Assembly (NCBI GenBank): GCA_023397905.1
Contig: JAEWSZ010000167.1
Coordinates: 1 to 64,000, forward strand
Source: Bacillota bacterium
GTDB lineage: Bacteria; Bacillota; Clostridia; Acetivibrionales; DSM-1351
Direction: 5' to 3'
Length of the DNA stretch: 64,000 nucleotides
Shown: in pieces, positions 26,301-34,189 of the stretch
Layout of the letters: every line of letters starts with the position of its first letter
Position numbering within the stretch: the first letter of the stretch is position 1
Notes under the pieces: generated by a model
Databases searched by the model: none
The model's input: only the letters and a program-made list of their open reading frames with translations
Told to the model about the DNA's origin: nothing
Made by a program: the position numbers and the translations under genes

Positions 26301-28672
26301 GAAACGTTATACAGACCAATCAGGCACCCAATTTAGAGGACTCCGACAGTGCGGCTGTGATTGGATTTAAAAATGCGCTGAGACGGGCAACCGTAAAAGC
26401 ACTGAAGGGAGATTATACGGATTATACTCCTGTAGATCCTTCCATCTTTGAAGGCGGGGATGGTTCTAAAGATAACCCGTACAGGATTGCAAACTCTAAT
26501 CAGCTCGTTAAATTTGCAGCAGCTGTCAATGAAGTAGAACATTTTAAAGATAAATTTATATTATTGGCAAATGATATTGATCTTTCGGGTATTCAGTGGG
26601 TACCGGCAGGAGGAAGAGGACTGTATCCTTTCTCGGGTAATTTTGACGGAAAAGGACATACCATTTCTCATATGGAAATCGGGGGAGAAACTGAACCTGC
26701 AAAATATACCTGTGCCGGTTTGTTTGCATACACGGATACCGCCGCCATCAGCAATCTGAAGGTGAAAGACGGTTATATTCACATTCAGCCTTCTTCTATT
26801 CCAGGTATTAATTCTGAAAGAACCTATGCAGGACTTCTGGTGGGTTATGCCGGCTTAACGGACACGAGCGGCACGAGAGGTACTACTATCAATAATTGTT
26901 ATGTGACAGGACAGATTATTTCCAGCTCAGTGGAAAGCAATTATGTTGGAGGACTGGCTGGAATGAGCGTTCACAGCCTTCTCAGCAACAGCTACAGTAA
27001 TTGTGCAATAGAAGCAAGCAGTCCTGGAAATTGGGTATATACCGGAGGACTGGTGGGCTTGCCCGCGTTCTCTCTTCTGGTTAATAATATAGCATATGGC
27101 AAAGTTTATTCCGACTCAGCCGTAAACAAAACACAAATAGGCGGAATCGGAGGAATGTATTCTTCATATGCTTTTAACAATTATACGGACGTTGATTTAA
27201 CTACAGAAAAACAAACGGCTGATATAGGCGGGATTGCAGGCCGGATCACAGGAATCGGATATATCAGTGACTGCTTCGGAAGCATGACAGCCGGACAAAA
27301 AACAGGGAACAAGGTACTGACCGGTATAAATACGGTTGGAACAATTATCAGCGGTGACCGGTACGGAAAAGGTCAGATTCAAAAAAGCGAACTTGCGGCA
27401 TCAGTTGATCAGAACCTGATAAACGTATTGAATAAGAATGCGGGTCTTATTGGAAAAGACAATATGTATGCTGATTTGGTCGGAGAATGGTCTGTTTATA
27501 TCCCTGAAAACCTGAAGTATAACACATGGGCACTAAACAACGGAAAAATTGCATTTGCCGCGGAACAAACCGATAACAGCGGCGGAAACACTGGAGGGAG
27601 TTCTTCTTCTGGCGGTCAGGCAGGCAGCCCGGCAGATCATAAAGTAAAAGCTGTTGAATCACAAGGCAGTGCAAGCGCAACAGTAAAAGTCAACGACATA
27701 AGAGAAAGCAAGAGCCTAGAGGTGGAGTCGTCTTTAGCAAATATTGTTTTTGATGAAAATGCTCTGAAAGAGATTATTACTAAGGCGTATACAGAATTAT
27801 CCGTAAATATAAATATTCTGGAAAAGTCTTTGCTTCCTCAAAATCTGAAAAATATTGTGGGGGACAGACCTGTTTATGATATTACCTTGAAGTCAGGAGA
27901 CAAAATAATTTCTGATTTGGGAAGCGGTACGGTAAGTGTTGAAATTCCTTATACACTTCGTAAAGGAGAAGATCCTGCCGGCATTATTGTGTACTATATG
28001 GATGATCAGGGCAAACTAACCAAAATGGCGACATCTTATGACAGCGGCACAAAGAAGGTAACCTTTAAAACAAACCATTTTTCCAGATATATTGTAGGAT
28101 ATGATGCTGCCACAGCCACGCACAATCAGTTTACAGATGTCTCAGAAAATGTTTGGTATGCAGAAGCCGTTCAATATGTATTTGACAGAGGTATTATGAA
28201 TGGAGAAAGTGATACTGCATTCGGCCCAAATGCAAGCTCTACCCGGGCCACGGTTTGCACTATTCTTTGGAATATGGAAAAGAAGCCTGCTCAAACTGTG
28301 GAATCCGGATTTAAAGATGTCCTCAATGACAGCTGGTATGCACAAGCCGTCATTTGGGCAAATGAACAGGGAGTTACCAAGGGCACCGGTGAAAACAGCT
28401 TTGCACCCAATTCAAACGTGACCAGAGAACAGTTTGCACAGTTTCTGTACAACTATGCAAAATATAAAGGATATAATGTAGAACAGGCAACAGATCTTTC
28501 AAAATATAAGGATATGCCTTCTGCTTGGGCTGAAGATGCGGTTAAGTGGGCAGTTAATAATGGAATAATAAGCGGAAAAGGAAATGGCATGCTTGATCTT
28601 CAGGGAATCGCAACAAGAGCAGAAATGGCACAAATGATAATGAATTTTAACAAAAAATATTCAATGCAGTAA
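23348..28672 (+). CDS. Large S-layer-anchored surface protein with FMN-binding and GLUG repeats
   Basis: A 1774-residue exported protein. A signal peptide (about 1-31) is followed by an FMN_bind domain (about 75-165) with the flavinylation-type motif SGAT and acceptor Thr147. Next come many GLUG-type repeats (for example GGISGLTGN, GGIVGWTVKGYIVNSY, GGLAGMSVHSLLSNSY), a second FMN_bind-like domain (about 937-1030) lacking SGAT, further GLUG repeats, a Ser/Gly linker near 1410, a beta-rich region, and three SLH domains (about 1592-1774) that bind cell-wall polymer. AAGGAG sets ATG 23348. A strong terminator follows. It may be an adhesin or a wall-bound flavoprotein in extracellular electron transfer. 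Confidence 0.85.
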   Translation: MKKLKIVLRNIIMIALVVALTITNGFYSYADTAEENPAETDNKAVNVELGTTYTDSTTPSGIMISSPMAESGGTYIDGTFTGKGSGRNGDITVTVMILDGKISNVDVEQQETPSLWEQAKTIIEIIKSMGNPSASGIDSVDAVSGATLSSDGIKAAMKDALSKALADETIFAGGEGTVQSPYLIANATQLQNFAKAVNGGEPYTSEYIKLSDDINLSATEWTPVGLDEYPFGGFFDGNGKSINNLTIGKSDSYAIVNKAAFFGQLSDGAAVKNLIIDNAKIYTTGETGAKVYGAGLVAASGKNNSIDKCIVRNTEIFVKSDDQQFVYIAGLVGYLDQNSSVTNSLSDCSISGQSGNSVYAGGISGLTGNKTLVMNNRSDGSVEAEVTSGGKTAATAVGGGITGMASGVTYNCYAENTLSVVNNTAASKIYIGALAAWSTANGCVINSCYNSLNTDAEPVVVYPAGSTFFDGIVDIKSKTAQETADMLHNNLSSSSVEAAKALMAEKAPSKDFGFEVNLTGKLFYDWEVSGSKAALSGGIWKERVNPADIFASGTGTEADPYILETEGQIRKFATSLSDENTYEGKFIKLINNIDVSDNNWMPIGEGEYAFCGNFDGSGHVLRGLVVKGEGGTAYAAGSDMYFGLFGVIGKNGLVKNVKIKDIDMNITGKASVVLGGVSGLNDGGTIDSCSVTGSLKAQTTEKGNNYVGGIVGWTVKGYIVNSYTNADVYSSVLPTALAMSGGIAGMTNRSVIANCYSLGKTAGHTKRELETVESMAAVGGLVGVAGSPVVNCYTIGDTASEDYSFYVGATVGWATGIAEVYDIYYSKEANQSIQNEKVSPVSDIGFLVGQGINEEGEVYPGALIYNIEGITAEMAKSQSLADKLNANFDAFPLNTDVLPANIQLKKWIVKDGAVTFSDETSTRTYAAPDVEKPILTGSYYDGTFYGRAENTAENSYVMVTLEVKDKKITSIKSDKEIEGIDSVIRNVIQTNQAPNLEDSDSAAVIGFKNALRRATVKALKGDYTDYTPVDPSIFEGGDGSKDNPYRIANSNQLVKFAAAVNEVEHFKDKFILLANDIDLSGIQWVPAGGRGLYPFSGNFDGKGHTISHMEIGGETEPAKYTCAGLFAYTDTAAISNLKVKDGYIHIQPSSIPGINSERTYAGLLVGYAGLTDTSGTRGTTINNCYVTGQIISSSVESNYVGGLAGMSVHSLLSNSYSNCAIEASSPGNWVYTGGLVGLPAFSLLVNNIAYGKVYSDSAVNKTQIGGIGGMYSSYAFNNYTDVDLTTEKQTADIGGIAGRITGIGYISDCFGSMTAGQKTGNKVLTGINTVGTIISGDRYGKGQIQKSELAASVDQNLINVLNKNAGLIGKDNMYADLVGEWSVYIPENLKYNTWALNNGKIAFAAEQTDNSGGNTGGSSSSGGQAGSPADHKVKAVESQGSASATVKVNDIRESKSLEVESSLANIVFDENALKEIITKAYTELSVNINILEKSLLPQNLKNIVGDRPVYDITLKSGDKIISDLGSGTVSVEIPYTLRKGEDPAGIIVYYMDDQGKLTKMATSYDSGTKKVTFKTNHFSRYIVGYDAATATHNQFTDVSENVWYAEAVQYVFDRGIMNGESDTAFGPNASSTRATVCTILWNMEKKPAQTVESGFKDVLNDSWYAQAVIWANEQGVTKGTGENSFAPNSNVTREQFAQFLYNYAKYKGYNVEQATDLSKYKDMPSAWAEDAVKWAVNNGIISGKGNGMLDLQGIATRAEMAQMIMNFNKKYSMQ

Positions 28673-28694
28673 AACATACACTACCTATGGCAGT

Positions 28695-28733
28695 AACCGG
28701 GCTGAAAAGATGCATTTTCAGGCCCGGTTTTTT
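28695..28733 (+). terminator. Rho-independent terminator after the SLH protein gene
   Basis: AACCGGGCTGAAAA pairs with TTTTCAGGCCCGGTT around a GATGCA loop, followed by TTTTTT. This is a long stem with a good U-tract. From here to 28980 I see no further gene, only AT-rich DNA. Confidence 0.9.
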
Positions 28734-29009
28734 GTGCTTTTTACGCAGAGGGATGCTGAAAATAGTAATTTGTATTATTCTTATAGACTAGAAGAAGTTT
28801 ATAAATTATAATGAACGAATTGAGGTTAGTAATTACGAAAAAATATAAGATTCAGGGTAAGAGAGCACAATTTGGTGAAAAGAGTAATAACGAGCGCGCT
28901 GCGCAATTCCGTAAATGAGCGAATCAGATTTTGAAGGACTATACTATCAAAGGGTTTGCTATGGATGATGAAGGCCTGAAAAATGATAGAAACAAAGAAG
29001 GTGATATAT

Positions 29010-29915
29010 ATGACCCTGCAGCAACTGAAATATGTCGTTAAGGTTGCAGAAAAAGGATCGATCAATGAGGCGGCAAAAGAATTGCTTATTTCTCAACCGA
29101 GCCTTTCCAATGCAATTATGGAGCTTGAAAAAGAAGTACATACAACAATTTTTATCCGCAGTAACAGGGGTATCTCAATAACAAACGAAGGTATGGAGTT
29201 TCTAGGATTTGCCCGGCAGGTATTGACACAGTCTGAGCTGCTAGAATCAAAATATATCAGCAATACACCTATGAAGCAGCGGTTTTGTGTATCCACGCAG
29301 CACTATACTTTTGCTGCGAATGCCTTTGTGGAATTAGTAAAGGAATTCGGCCTTGACGAATATGATTTTGCACTGAATGAAACGACCACATATCAAATCA
29401 TAGAGAATGTAAAAACCTTATTCAGTGAAATCGGGATTATCCATTTGTGCAACTACAATGAAGCTGTTATCCGCAAGATACTCAAAGAGAACAATTTGGT
29501 GTATACGGAATTATTTACTGCAAAACCGCATGTTTTTCTTTACAGGCATCACCCCCTGGCTGATAAAAATACAATTGAACTGTCTGAATTGGATAATTAC
29601 CCTTGTATTTCATTTGACCAGGGTCAGAATAATGCTTTTTATTTTTCAGAAGAAATTTTAAGCACTCGGACAGTAAATAAAAGTATTCGCGTGAGTGACC
29701 GCGCCGCGGTAGTAAATTTTTTAATCGGCCTGAATGGCTACACGATTTCATCGGGAGTATTTCCTAAGTATCTCCATGGTGATGACATTATTTCTGTTCC
29801 GTTGAATGCCGATGAAAAAATACAAGTCGGAACAATAGCGCATAAGGACACTGTCTTATCTGAACTCGCGAAAATCTATATAGAGGCGCTGCGTCAGTAT
29901 TCAAAATATGTCTAG
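29010..29915 (+). CDS. LysR-family transcriptional regulator
   Basis: A 301-residue LysR protein: N-terminal winged helix (LQQLKYVVKVAEKGSINEAA then KELLISQPSLSNAI) and a C-terminal substrate-binding-like effector domain. GAAGGTG at 28997-29003 sets ATG 29010; an upstream ATG at 28983 lacks a site. The LysE exporter gene lies 260 bases downstream in the same direction. The palindrome ATATAGT-N5-ACTATAT at 29962-29980 in between is a candidate binding site. LysR-LysE pairs usually respond to the exported amino acid. Confidence 0.92.
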   Translation: MTLQQLKYVVKVAEKGSINEAAKELLISQPSLSNAIMELEKEVHTTIFIRSNRGISITNEGMEFLGFARQVLTQSELLESKYISNTPMKQRFCVSTQHYTFAANAFVELVKEFGLDEYDFALNETTTYQIIENVKTLFSEIGIIHLCNYNEAVIRKILKENNLVYTELFTAKPHVFLYRHHPLADKNTIELSELDNYPCISFDQGQNNAFYFSEEILSTRTVNKSIRVSDRAAVVNFLIGLNGYTISSGVFPKYLHGDDIISVPLNADEKIQVGTIAHKDTVLSELAKIYIEALRQYSKYV

Positions 29916-29961
29916 AATGCTATAGGTCCTGCTATCAAGTTGGAAGGATAACGGGAGCTTT

Positions 29962-30091
29962 ATATAGTATCAAACTATATCACGATATACAAAATCAGTG
30001 TTACCCTATAATGCAAAAACTATGTTATGCTTTCAAATGAACCAGAATCATTGTGCTGCACCTTTCAAAAAAGGTGCATTTATTTGGGAGG
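29962..30091 (+). promoter_or_regulatory. LysR-type palindrome and attenuator-like hairpin before the exporter
   Basis: ATATAGT (29962-29968) and ACTATAT (29974-29980) form a perfect inverted repeat. Further down, TGCACCTTT (30057-30065) pairs with AAAGGTGCA (30070-30078), followed by TTTATTT, then the ribosome site GGGAGG (30086-30091) of the leader peptide. Confidence 0.55.
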
Positions 30092-30101
30092 CATACATAT
30101 T

Positions 30102-30179
30102 ATGAAGAACGCGGCAAAATGCCCATGGATAGAAATAGTATTTGCAGAATCCGCTGAAAGAGGGGGATTGCCGCAATGA
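30102..30179 (+). CDS. 25-residue leader peptide overlapping the LysE exporter start
   Basis: An ATG at 30102 stands 10 bases after GGGAGG and opens a 25-codon frame beginning MKNAAKCPWIEIV. Its TGA at 30177-30179 overlaps the exporter ATG at 30176 (ATGA). The placement suggests translational coupling, possibly attenuation, with the terminator-like hairpin at 30057-30078 just upstream. No amino-acid run that would name an effector is obvious. It could be a chance frame, but the ribosome site and overlap argue otherwise. Confidence 0.5.
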   Translation: MKNAAKCPWIEIVFAESAERGGLPQ

Positions 30180-30763
30180 GTACTAATGTTGTAATATCGT
30201 TTTTTATATATGCCATTATCAATGCTTTCACTCCTGGACCGGGTAACATTCTGGCACTGAATACTGTTTCAAATTATGGCTGGGCCAAAGGTAAGAAACT
30301 GTTTCTGGGAATATTCGCAGGATACTATGTAGTTCAAATTATCTGTGCGGCGTTTGTCTTTGAATTAAGTGAGCTGCTGAGTCCCCTTATGTCGGTCATG
30401 AAATATATAGGAGCAGCTTATATTCTGTATCTTTCCATTCATGTAGCGATCAGTAAACCGGTTGAAACAGAGGAACAAAGGAGTGCATCATTCTGGAAAG
30501 GTTTTATGCTTCAATTCGTGAATGTTAAAATATATCTGTTTGGCATAACGGCCTTGTCCGGATATGTAATACGATATTATTCAGCACTGGAGATATTGAT
30601 ATTTTTCGGGCTGATCATTGCCACCATCGGCACTATTGCAACCCTGTCCTGGATTTTCTTGGGCAAGATATTCAGACAACAGTATCAGAAGCATTTCCGT
30701 ATTATTAATATCATTCTTGCGGTGATACTGCTTCAATGTGTCTGGAATATACTTTTTGAATAA
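30176..30763 (+). CDS. LysE/RhtB-family amino acid exporter
   Basis: A 195-residue membrane protein with about six helices. NAFTPGPGNILALNTVSNYG near residues 16-35 is the LysE/RhtB signature, and FWKGFMLQFVNVKIYLFGI is the second conserved region. The start follows AGAGGGGG and overlaps the leader-peptide stop. It exports an amino acid or analogue and is probably controlled by the LysR protein encoded upstream. Confidence 0.88.
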   Translation: MSTNVVISFFIYAIINAFTPGPGNILALNTVSNYGWAKGKKLFLGIFAGYYVVQIICAAFVFELSELLSPLMSVMKYIGAAYILYLSIHVAISKPVETEEQRSASFWKGFMLQFVNVKIYLFGITALSGYVIRYYSALEILIFFGLIIATIGTIATLSWIFLGKIFRQQYQKHFRIINIILAVILLQCVWNILFE

Positions 30764-31284
30764 AGATTGACATTTGCACTGTAATTGCCGTCAGTATGGA
30801 CAATATTTTTTAGAATCCAGGGGGTATTTTCTTAAACGAAGATACCCCAACGGCTATGTGCTCGTCAGCAAGGGTAAAAATAGCCAAAACCAGAGCCATA
30901 TTTTGACTCCCCATACAAAAATATGTATAAATTTTAACCTTTCGCCGTAAAGTGACAAATTATGACATTAATATGGATTATAATGTAAAATGATGGATTA
31001 TACTGGAACCGAAGTTTGTTTTTTTAGAATGGACTTCCGGATTCAATATTGACAAACAATCCATCGACAATAATAAATTCAACATACCGGCGGCAGAGGG
31101 CTTGTCTTGAAATTGTGTACGGCGGAAACCGGCACTGTCCGACAATCTAGACCTAAGCGTCCGGCACACAAGCGGTGCCGGCTAGGGGTATTTTTCAAAC
31201 GAGGTTGTGCACGTTTAAGCGCATTTGCCAGGATCAGGCTTGTTCAGGCGCGGCAGGTTGAATTTACAAACCAGGGGGAGTCAA
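30764..31284. other. Intergenic region and long leader of the secreted MACPF-like protein
   Basis: An imperfect 11-bp stem lies at 30821-30848 (GGGGTATTTTC with GAAGATACCCC). In 31120-31190 CCGGCAC occurs twice (31129-31135 and 31161-31167) and both copies can pair with the single GTGCCGG at 31175-31181, giving two mutually exclusive hairpins. No gene is supported before 31285. Confidence 0.45.
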
Positions 31285-33060
31285 ATGATGACAAGATTGA
31301 TGCGCAAGGTACTGCGCATGACCACAGCGGCCGCAGTTTCGGCTGCCATACTTATTTTGCCGGGCGTACCCGGATATGCCGAGGAGATTCAGACGGAGGC
31401 TTCATTCGGGATTATGGCTATTCCCGCTCCGGAATTGGCCGGTTATGTTGGGGATGCTTATGATTCGCTGTCCGGCAGCTTTATGGGGAGCGCTGTTGAG
31501 AATGTCCAGGCGGTAAGACAAGCCGGGACTGCAAACACAAGTGCATCCTATGAATTGGTAGAAACGGATGAGCAGTTTAAGAATTTTTATAAAAGGGCGA
31601 TTTCGTCTTCAGTGGGCGGGTCCTTTTTCGACATCACGGCAGACATGAGTTTTCAGAATTCCATTGAAAGAAACAGCAGCTTCAGCAGCAACAAACTGGC
31701 GATTGCAATTATGTATAAATTCGACGGCGGACAAGTTGTGCTGAACGGCGCCTCTTTTACTCCGGATGCCGCACAGCTGATTAGCGGGGAGCAAGTCGAT
31801 ACCTTCAAAAGGTTCTACGGAAACTCTTTTGTGAAGAAGAGCTATTACGGCGGCTTATTGTATATGACTTACATAGCCGAGATCACGGATTCGTCGAAGG
31901 TTACGAAATCGGAGGTTAAAGCGGCTCTGGAAATCAAGTATAAAAGCCTGATTGGTGCCAGCGTCTCGGTTCAAGAGCTGGAAAGCTCCGAGAATACGCT
32001 CAGAAAGGTCAGAATCAGCGGCTTCAGCCAATGTACCAATGATCAGCTCAGCACCAACGATATCGTGGATACCCGCGATAAGCTGGATGCCAAGGTCCGC
32101 GAATTCGCCAACTATTACAACGGCATCAAAAACGGCCAAGGCGAGTATTATGTGTTCGGACGGGAGCTGGCTCCATACTGGAACATTCCAGGGTCCGGTT
32201 ATTATGACAGCAACCTTTTCCCGGAGTTCTACAACCCGTCGAAATTTTTTGCTTCAAATTTCACAGTAACGAAGACTCCGGATGTGCGTACCGTTGAGCT
32301 CAGATGGCAGGACAACTGCGATTACGAGGATGGGTACAACGTGTATCTGAAAGCGGGCAATGCCTACAATCCGGCCTTGGTTCAGCAGCTGCCGGAGAAT
32401 GTATCCAGCGCCACTGTAGTACTGTCCGAGAGCGCGCTGAATGAGGGATATTCCCTCTGGGCGGTTCCGGTCAAGAACGGAATTGACGGCGGAGCGTTCA
32501 ACCCGAAATTTGAGCCGGCTCCGTATAATGTGCAGTTCTATGCCGACCCGGATTTCACCGGCAGATCGAATGAATTCTCCGGAGATGTGGTATATGTTCC
32601 GTTTTTCGGAGATTATTTTGTAGGCAACGATAAAATTTCTTCTATCAAAATCAACGGGCCGTTTGAAGTTACCGTATATGAGCACATCAATTACGGCGGC
32701 CGCTCGCAGACCTACCGTTTCAGCGACGTATACACCAAGGACGAGAACTTCGATGACATCATCTCCTCGGCCATTATCCGCAGAATTCCGGAATCCGAGC
32801 TGGACGGAGTCTATTTGTTCGAGCATAACGGCTACAGCGGGAAATGGGTCAAAGTGAACGGAGAAATCTCCAATATGGGCTCTACAGTCGTCGGCAACGA
32901 TAAGGCCAGCTCGGTTCTGGTTGTCGGCAACCATGCCTACAGACTGTACAAGGATGCCGGTTTTAAAGGAACGATGTACGAGGGAACGGGCAGCATTCCT
33001 GAAATGAAGGCGACCAATATCGGAAACGATATGCTGAGCTCCATTCAAATTCTGTATTAA
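31285..33060 (+). CDS. Secreted MACPF/CDC-like protein with C-terminal beta/gamma-crystallin repeats
   Basis: A 591-residue exported protein. The signal peptide (about 1-35) ends near GYAEE. Residues about 80-290 resemble the MACPF/cholesterol-dependent-cytolysin core: FKRFYGNSFVKKSYYGGLLY is like the conserved Y-G...GG strand, followed by KVTKSEVKAALEIKY. The cytolysin Trp-rich undecapeptide is absent. Residues about 345-415 look like a fibronectin-type linker. Residues about 418-591 contain at least three crystallin-type Greek-key motifs (VQFYADPDFTGRSNEF; VTVYEHINYGGRSQTY; VYLFEHNGYSGKWVKV). AGGGGGAG sets ATG 31285. The pore-forming assignment is tentative; the crystallin part is firmer. 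Confidence 0.6.
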   Translation: MMTRLMRKVLRMTTAAAVSAAILILPGVPGYAEEIQTEASFGIMAIPAPELAGYVGDAYDSLSGSFMGSAVENVQAVRQAGTANTSASYELVETDEQFKNFYKRAISSSVGGSFFDITADMSFQNSIERNSSFSSNKLAIAIMYKFDGGQVVLNGASFTPDAAQLISGEQVDTFKRFYGNSFVKKSYYGGLLYMTYIAEITDSSKVTKSEVKAALEIKYKSLIGASVSVQELESSENTLRKVRISGFSQCTNDQLSTNDIVDTRDKLDAKVREFANYYNGIKNGQGEYYVFGRELAPYWNIPGSGYYDSNLFPEFYNPSKFFASNFTVTKTPDVRTVELRWQDNCDYEDGYNVYLKAGNAYNPALVQQLPENVSSATVVLSESALNEGYSLWAVPVKNGIDGGAFNPKFEPAPYNVQFYADPDFTGRSNEFSGDVVYVPFFGDYFVGNDKISSIKINGPFEVTVYEHINYGGRSQTYRFSDVYTKDENFDDIISSAIIRRIPESELDGVYLFEHNGYSGKWVKVNGEISNMGSTVVGNDKASSVLVVGNHAYRLYKDAGFKGTMYEGTGSIPEMKATNIGNDMLSSIQILY

Positions 33061-33088
33061 TAGCGGGACCGGTTCCGGTTAACCTGCC

Positions 33089-33140
33089 CGGGCGGCTGCC
33101 AGGGGAAACAGCTTTGTTTCCGCGGTGCCGCCCGTTTTTT
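33089..33140 (+). terminator. Rho-independent terminator after the MACPF-like gene
   Basis: GGGCGGC at 33090-33096 pairs with GCCGCCC at 33127-33133, with inner GGAAAC/GTTTCC pairing, followed by TTTTTT. The T-run overlaps the end of the convergent oxidoreductase gene. Confidence 0.88.
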
Positions 33141-34110
33141 ATAAGCGTATAACAGACTCGGGGCCGAAGCGATTGTCACAGCCCGGAGCATGGGCTAATT
33201 CATAGGCAATAGAAAGGCCGGGCAACGCATTTTCAAGGGACAGCCTATTTGCCTTGTCATTGCAGAAATCCTTAATAACAGCTTCCAGCATAGCTTTGCA
33301 GTGCTCATCAATTTCGAAAGAAACCTTTTCTTTCCTTCCGTCAGAATAAATATAACACTCAGTTTGAACAGCGTCATGAAATGATTTTTCAAAGTAGGTT
33401 ACGGATGCATTTTCAAAGGTTGCCTCGTACCCCACAGAAAATGGAGATCCTACAGGTTGCATTGAGTTTCCCTGAACATGGATTTTAAGTGTGTCATCTG
33501 ATAGCAGGCAATCGACAACCGCACCTGAATTGTTTGAATTTGTTGCAACATTACAGGAAACAATCCTCAGGTCTTTTGACAGCCATGTTACAAAATCAAA
33601 ATCATGGATCATTAATGCTAAAGCAATTGTATCATTTCCGAGGTTACCCCATAATGGCGGTGTTCGGCGAAAAACCGTAAGGTGTTTGAGCATACCATAT
33701 TTATTACTCTGTACAAGGTCATGAATCATTTGATAGTACGGGTCATATCTCAGAAACATATTTACAAAAACTTTCTTTCTGTTTTTTTGGGCGGCTTCCA
33801 TAATCTTAATACCGTCTTCAATTGTTGTTACAGCAGGTGTTTCTAAGAATACTGAGTTGTTCATCTCCAAAGCTTTCAGAGCAAATTCCGCATGCAAATG
33901 TGAAGGCAGGCAAATATCAATAAAATCAAAGCACCTGTTTTTAAAAAAATCATCGATGTCCATAGTATAATCACAATTCAACTCAATGTGAATCTTTTTT
34001 AGCTTCTCCTCGTCACGGCCATAGAAAGTTAATTGAATAGCAGGGTCAATTTTTTTATAAAGTTCTCCATGATATTTACCAAAGCCTGTTCCTAATATTC
34101 CAATATGCAT
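33139..34110 (-). CDS. Gfo/Idh/MocA-family oxidoreductase with altered active site
   Basis: A 323-residue protein with an N-terminal Rossmann fold (MHIGILGTGFGKYHGELYKK) and a C-terminal alpha/beta domain (IALALMIHDFDFVTWL matches the conserved HDxD helix). The normal EKP motif, whose lysine is catalytic, reads ETP here (SVFLETPAVTTIEDG). NAD(P)-dependent sugar or cyclitol dehydrogenation may therefore be lost, or another residue may substitute. The ATG at 34110 is chosen because AGGAGG lies 7 bases before it; the ATG at 34116 is too close. It is divergent from a WYL regulator, which probably controls it. Confidence 0.85.
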   Translation of the reverse strand: MHIGILGTGFGKYHGELYKKIDPAIQLTFYGRDEEKLKKIHIELNCDYTMDIDDFFKNRCFDFIDICLPSHLHAEFALKALEMNNSVFLETPAVTTIEDGIKIMEAAQKNRKKVFVNMFLRYDPYYQMIHDLVQSNKYGMLKHLTVFRRTPPLWGNLGNDTIALALMIHDFDFVTWLSKDLRIVSCNVATNSNNSGAVVDCLLSDDTLKIHVQGNSMQPVGSPFSVGYEATFENASVTYFEKSFHDAVQTECYIYSDGRKEKVSFEIDEHCKAMLEAVIKDFCNDKANRLSLENALPGLSIAYELAHAPGCDNRFGPESVIRL

Positions 34111-34132
34111 TGTCATACCTCCTCTAATTTGT

Positions 34133-34176
34133 TACACTCAGTGTACCGAATGAATTATGACATCATGGTGTCATAA
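34133..34176. promoter_or_regulatory. Two palindromes between the oxidoreductase and WYL regulator genes
   Basis: TACACTCAGTGTA (34133-34145) is a perfect odd palindrome. TTATGACA (34155-34162) and TGTCATAA (34169-34176) form a perfect 8-bp inverted repeat with a 6-base gap. Both are operator candidates for the WYL regulator. Confidence 0.6.
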
Positions 34177-34189
34177 AAGGAGAATTGTT

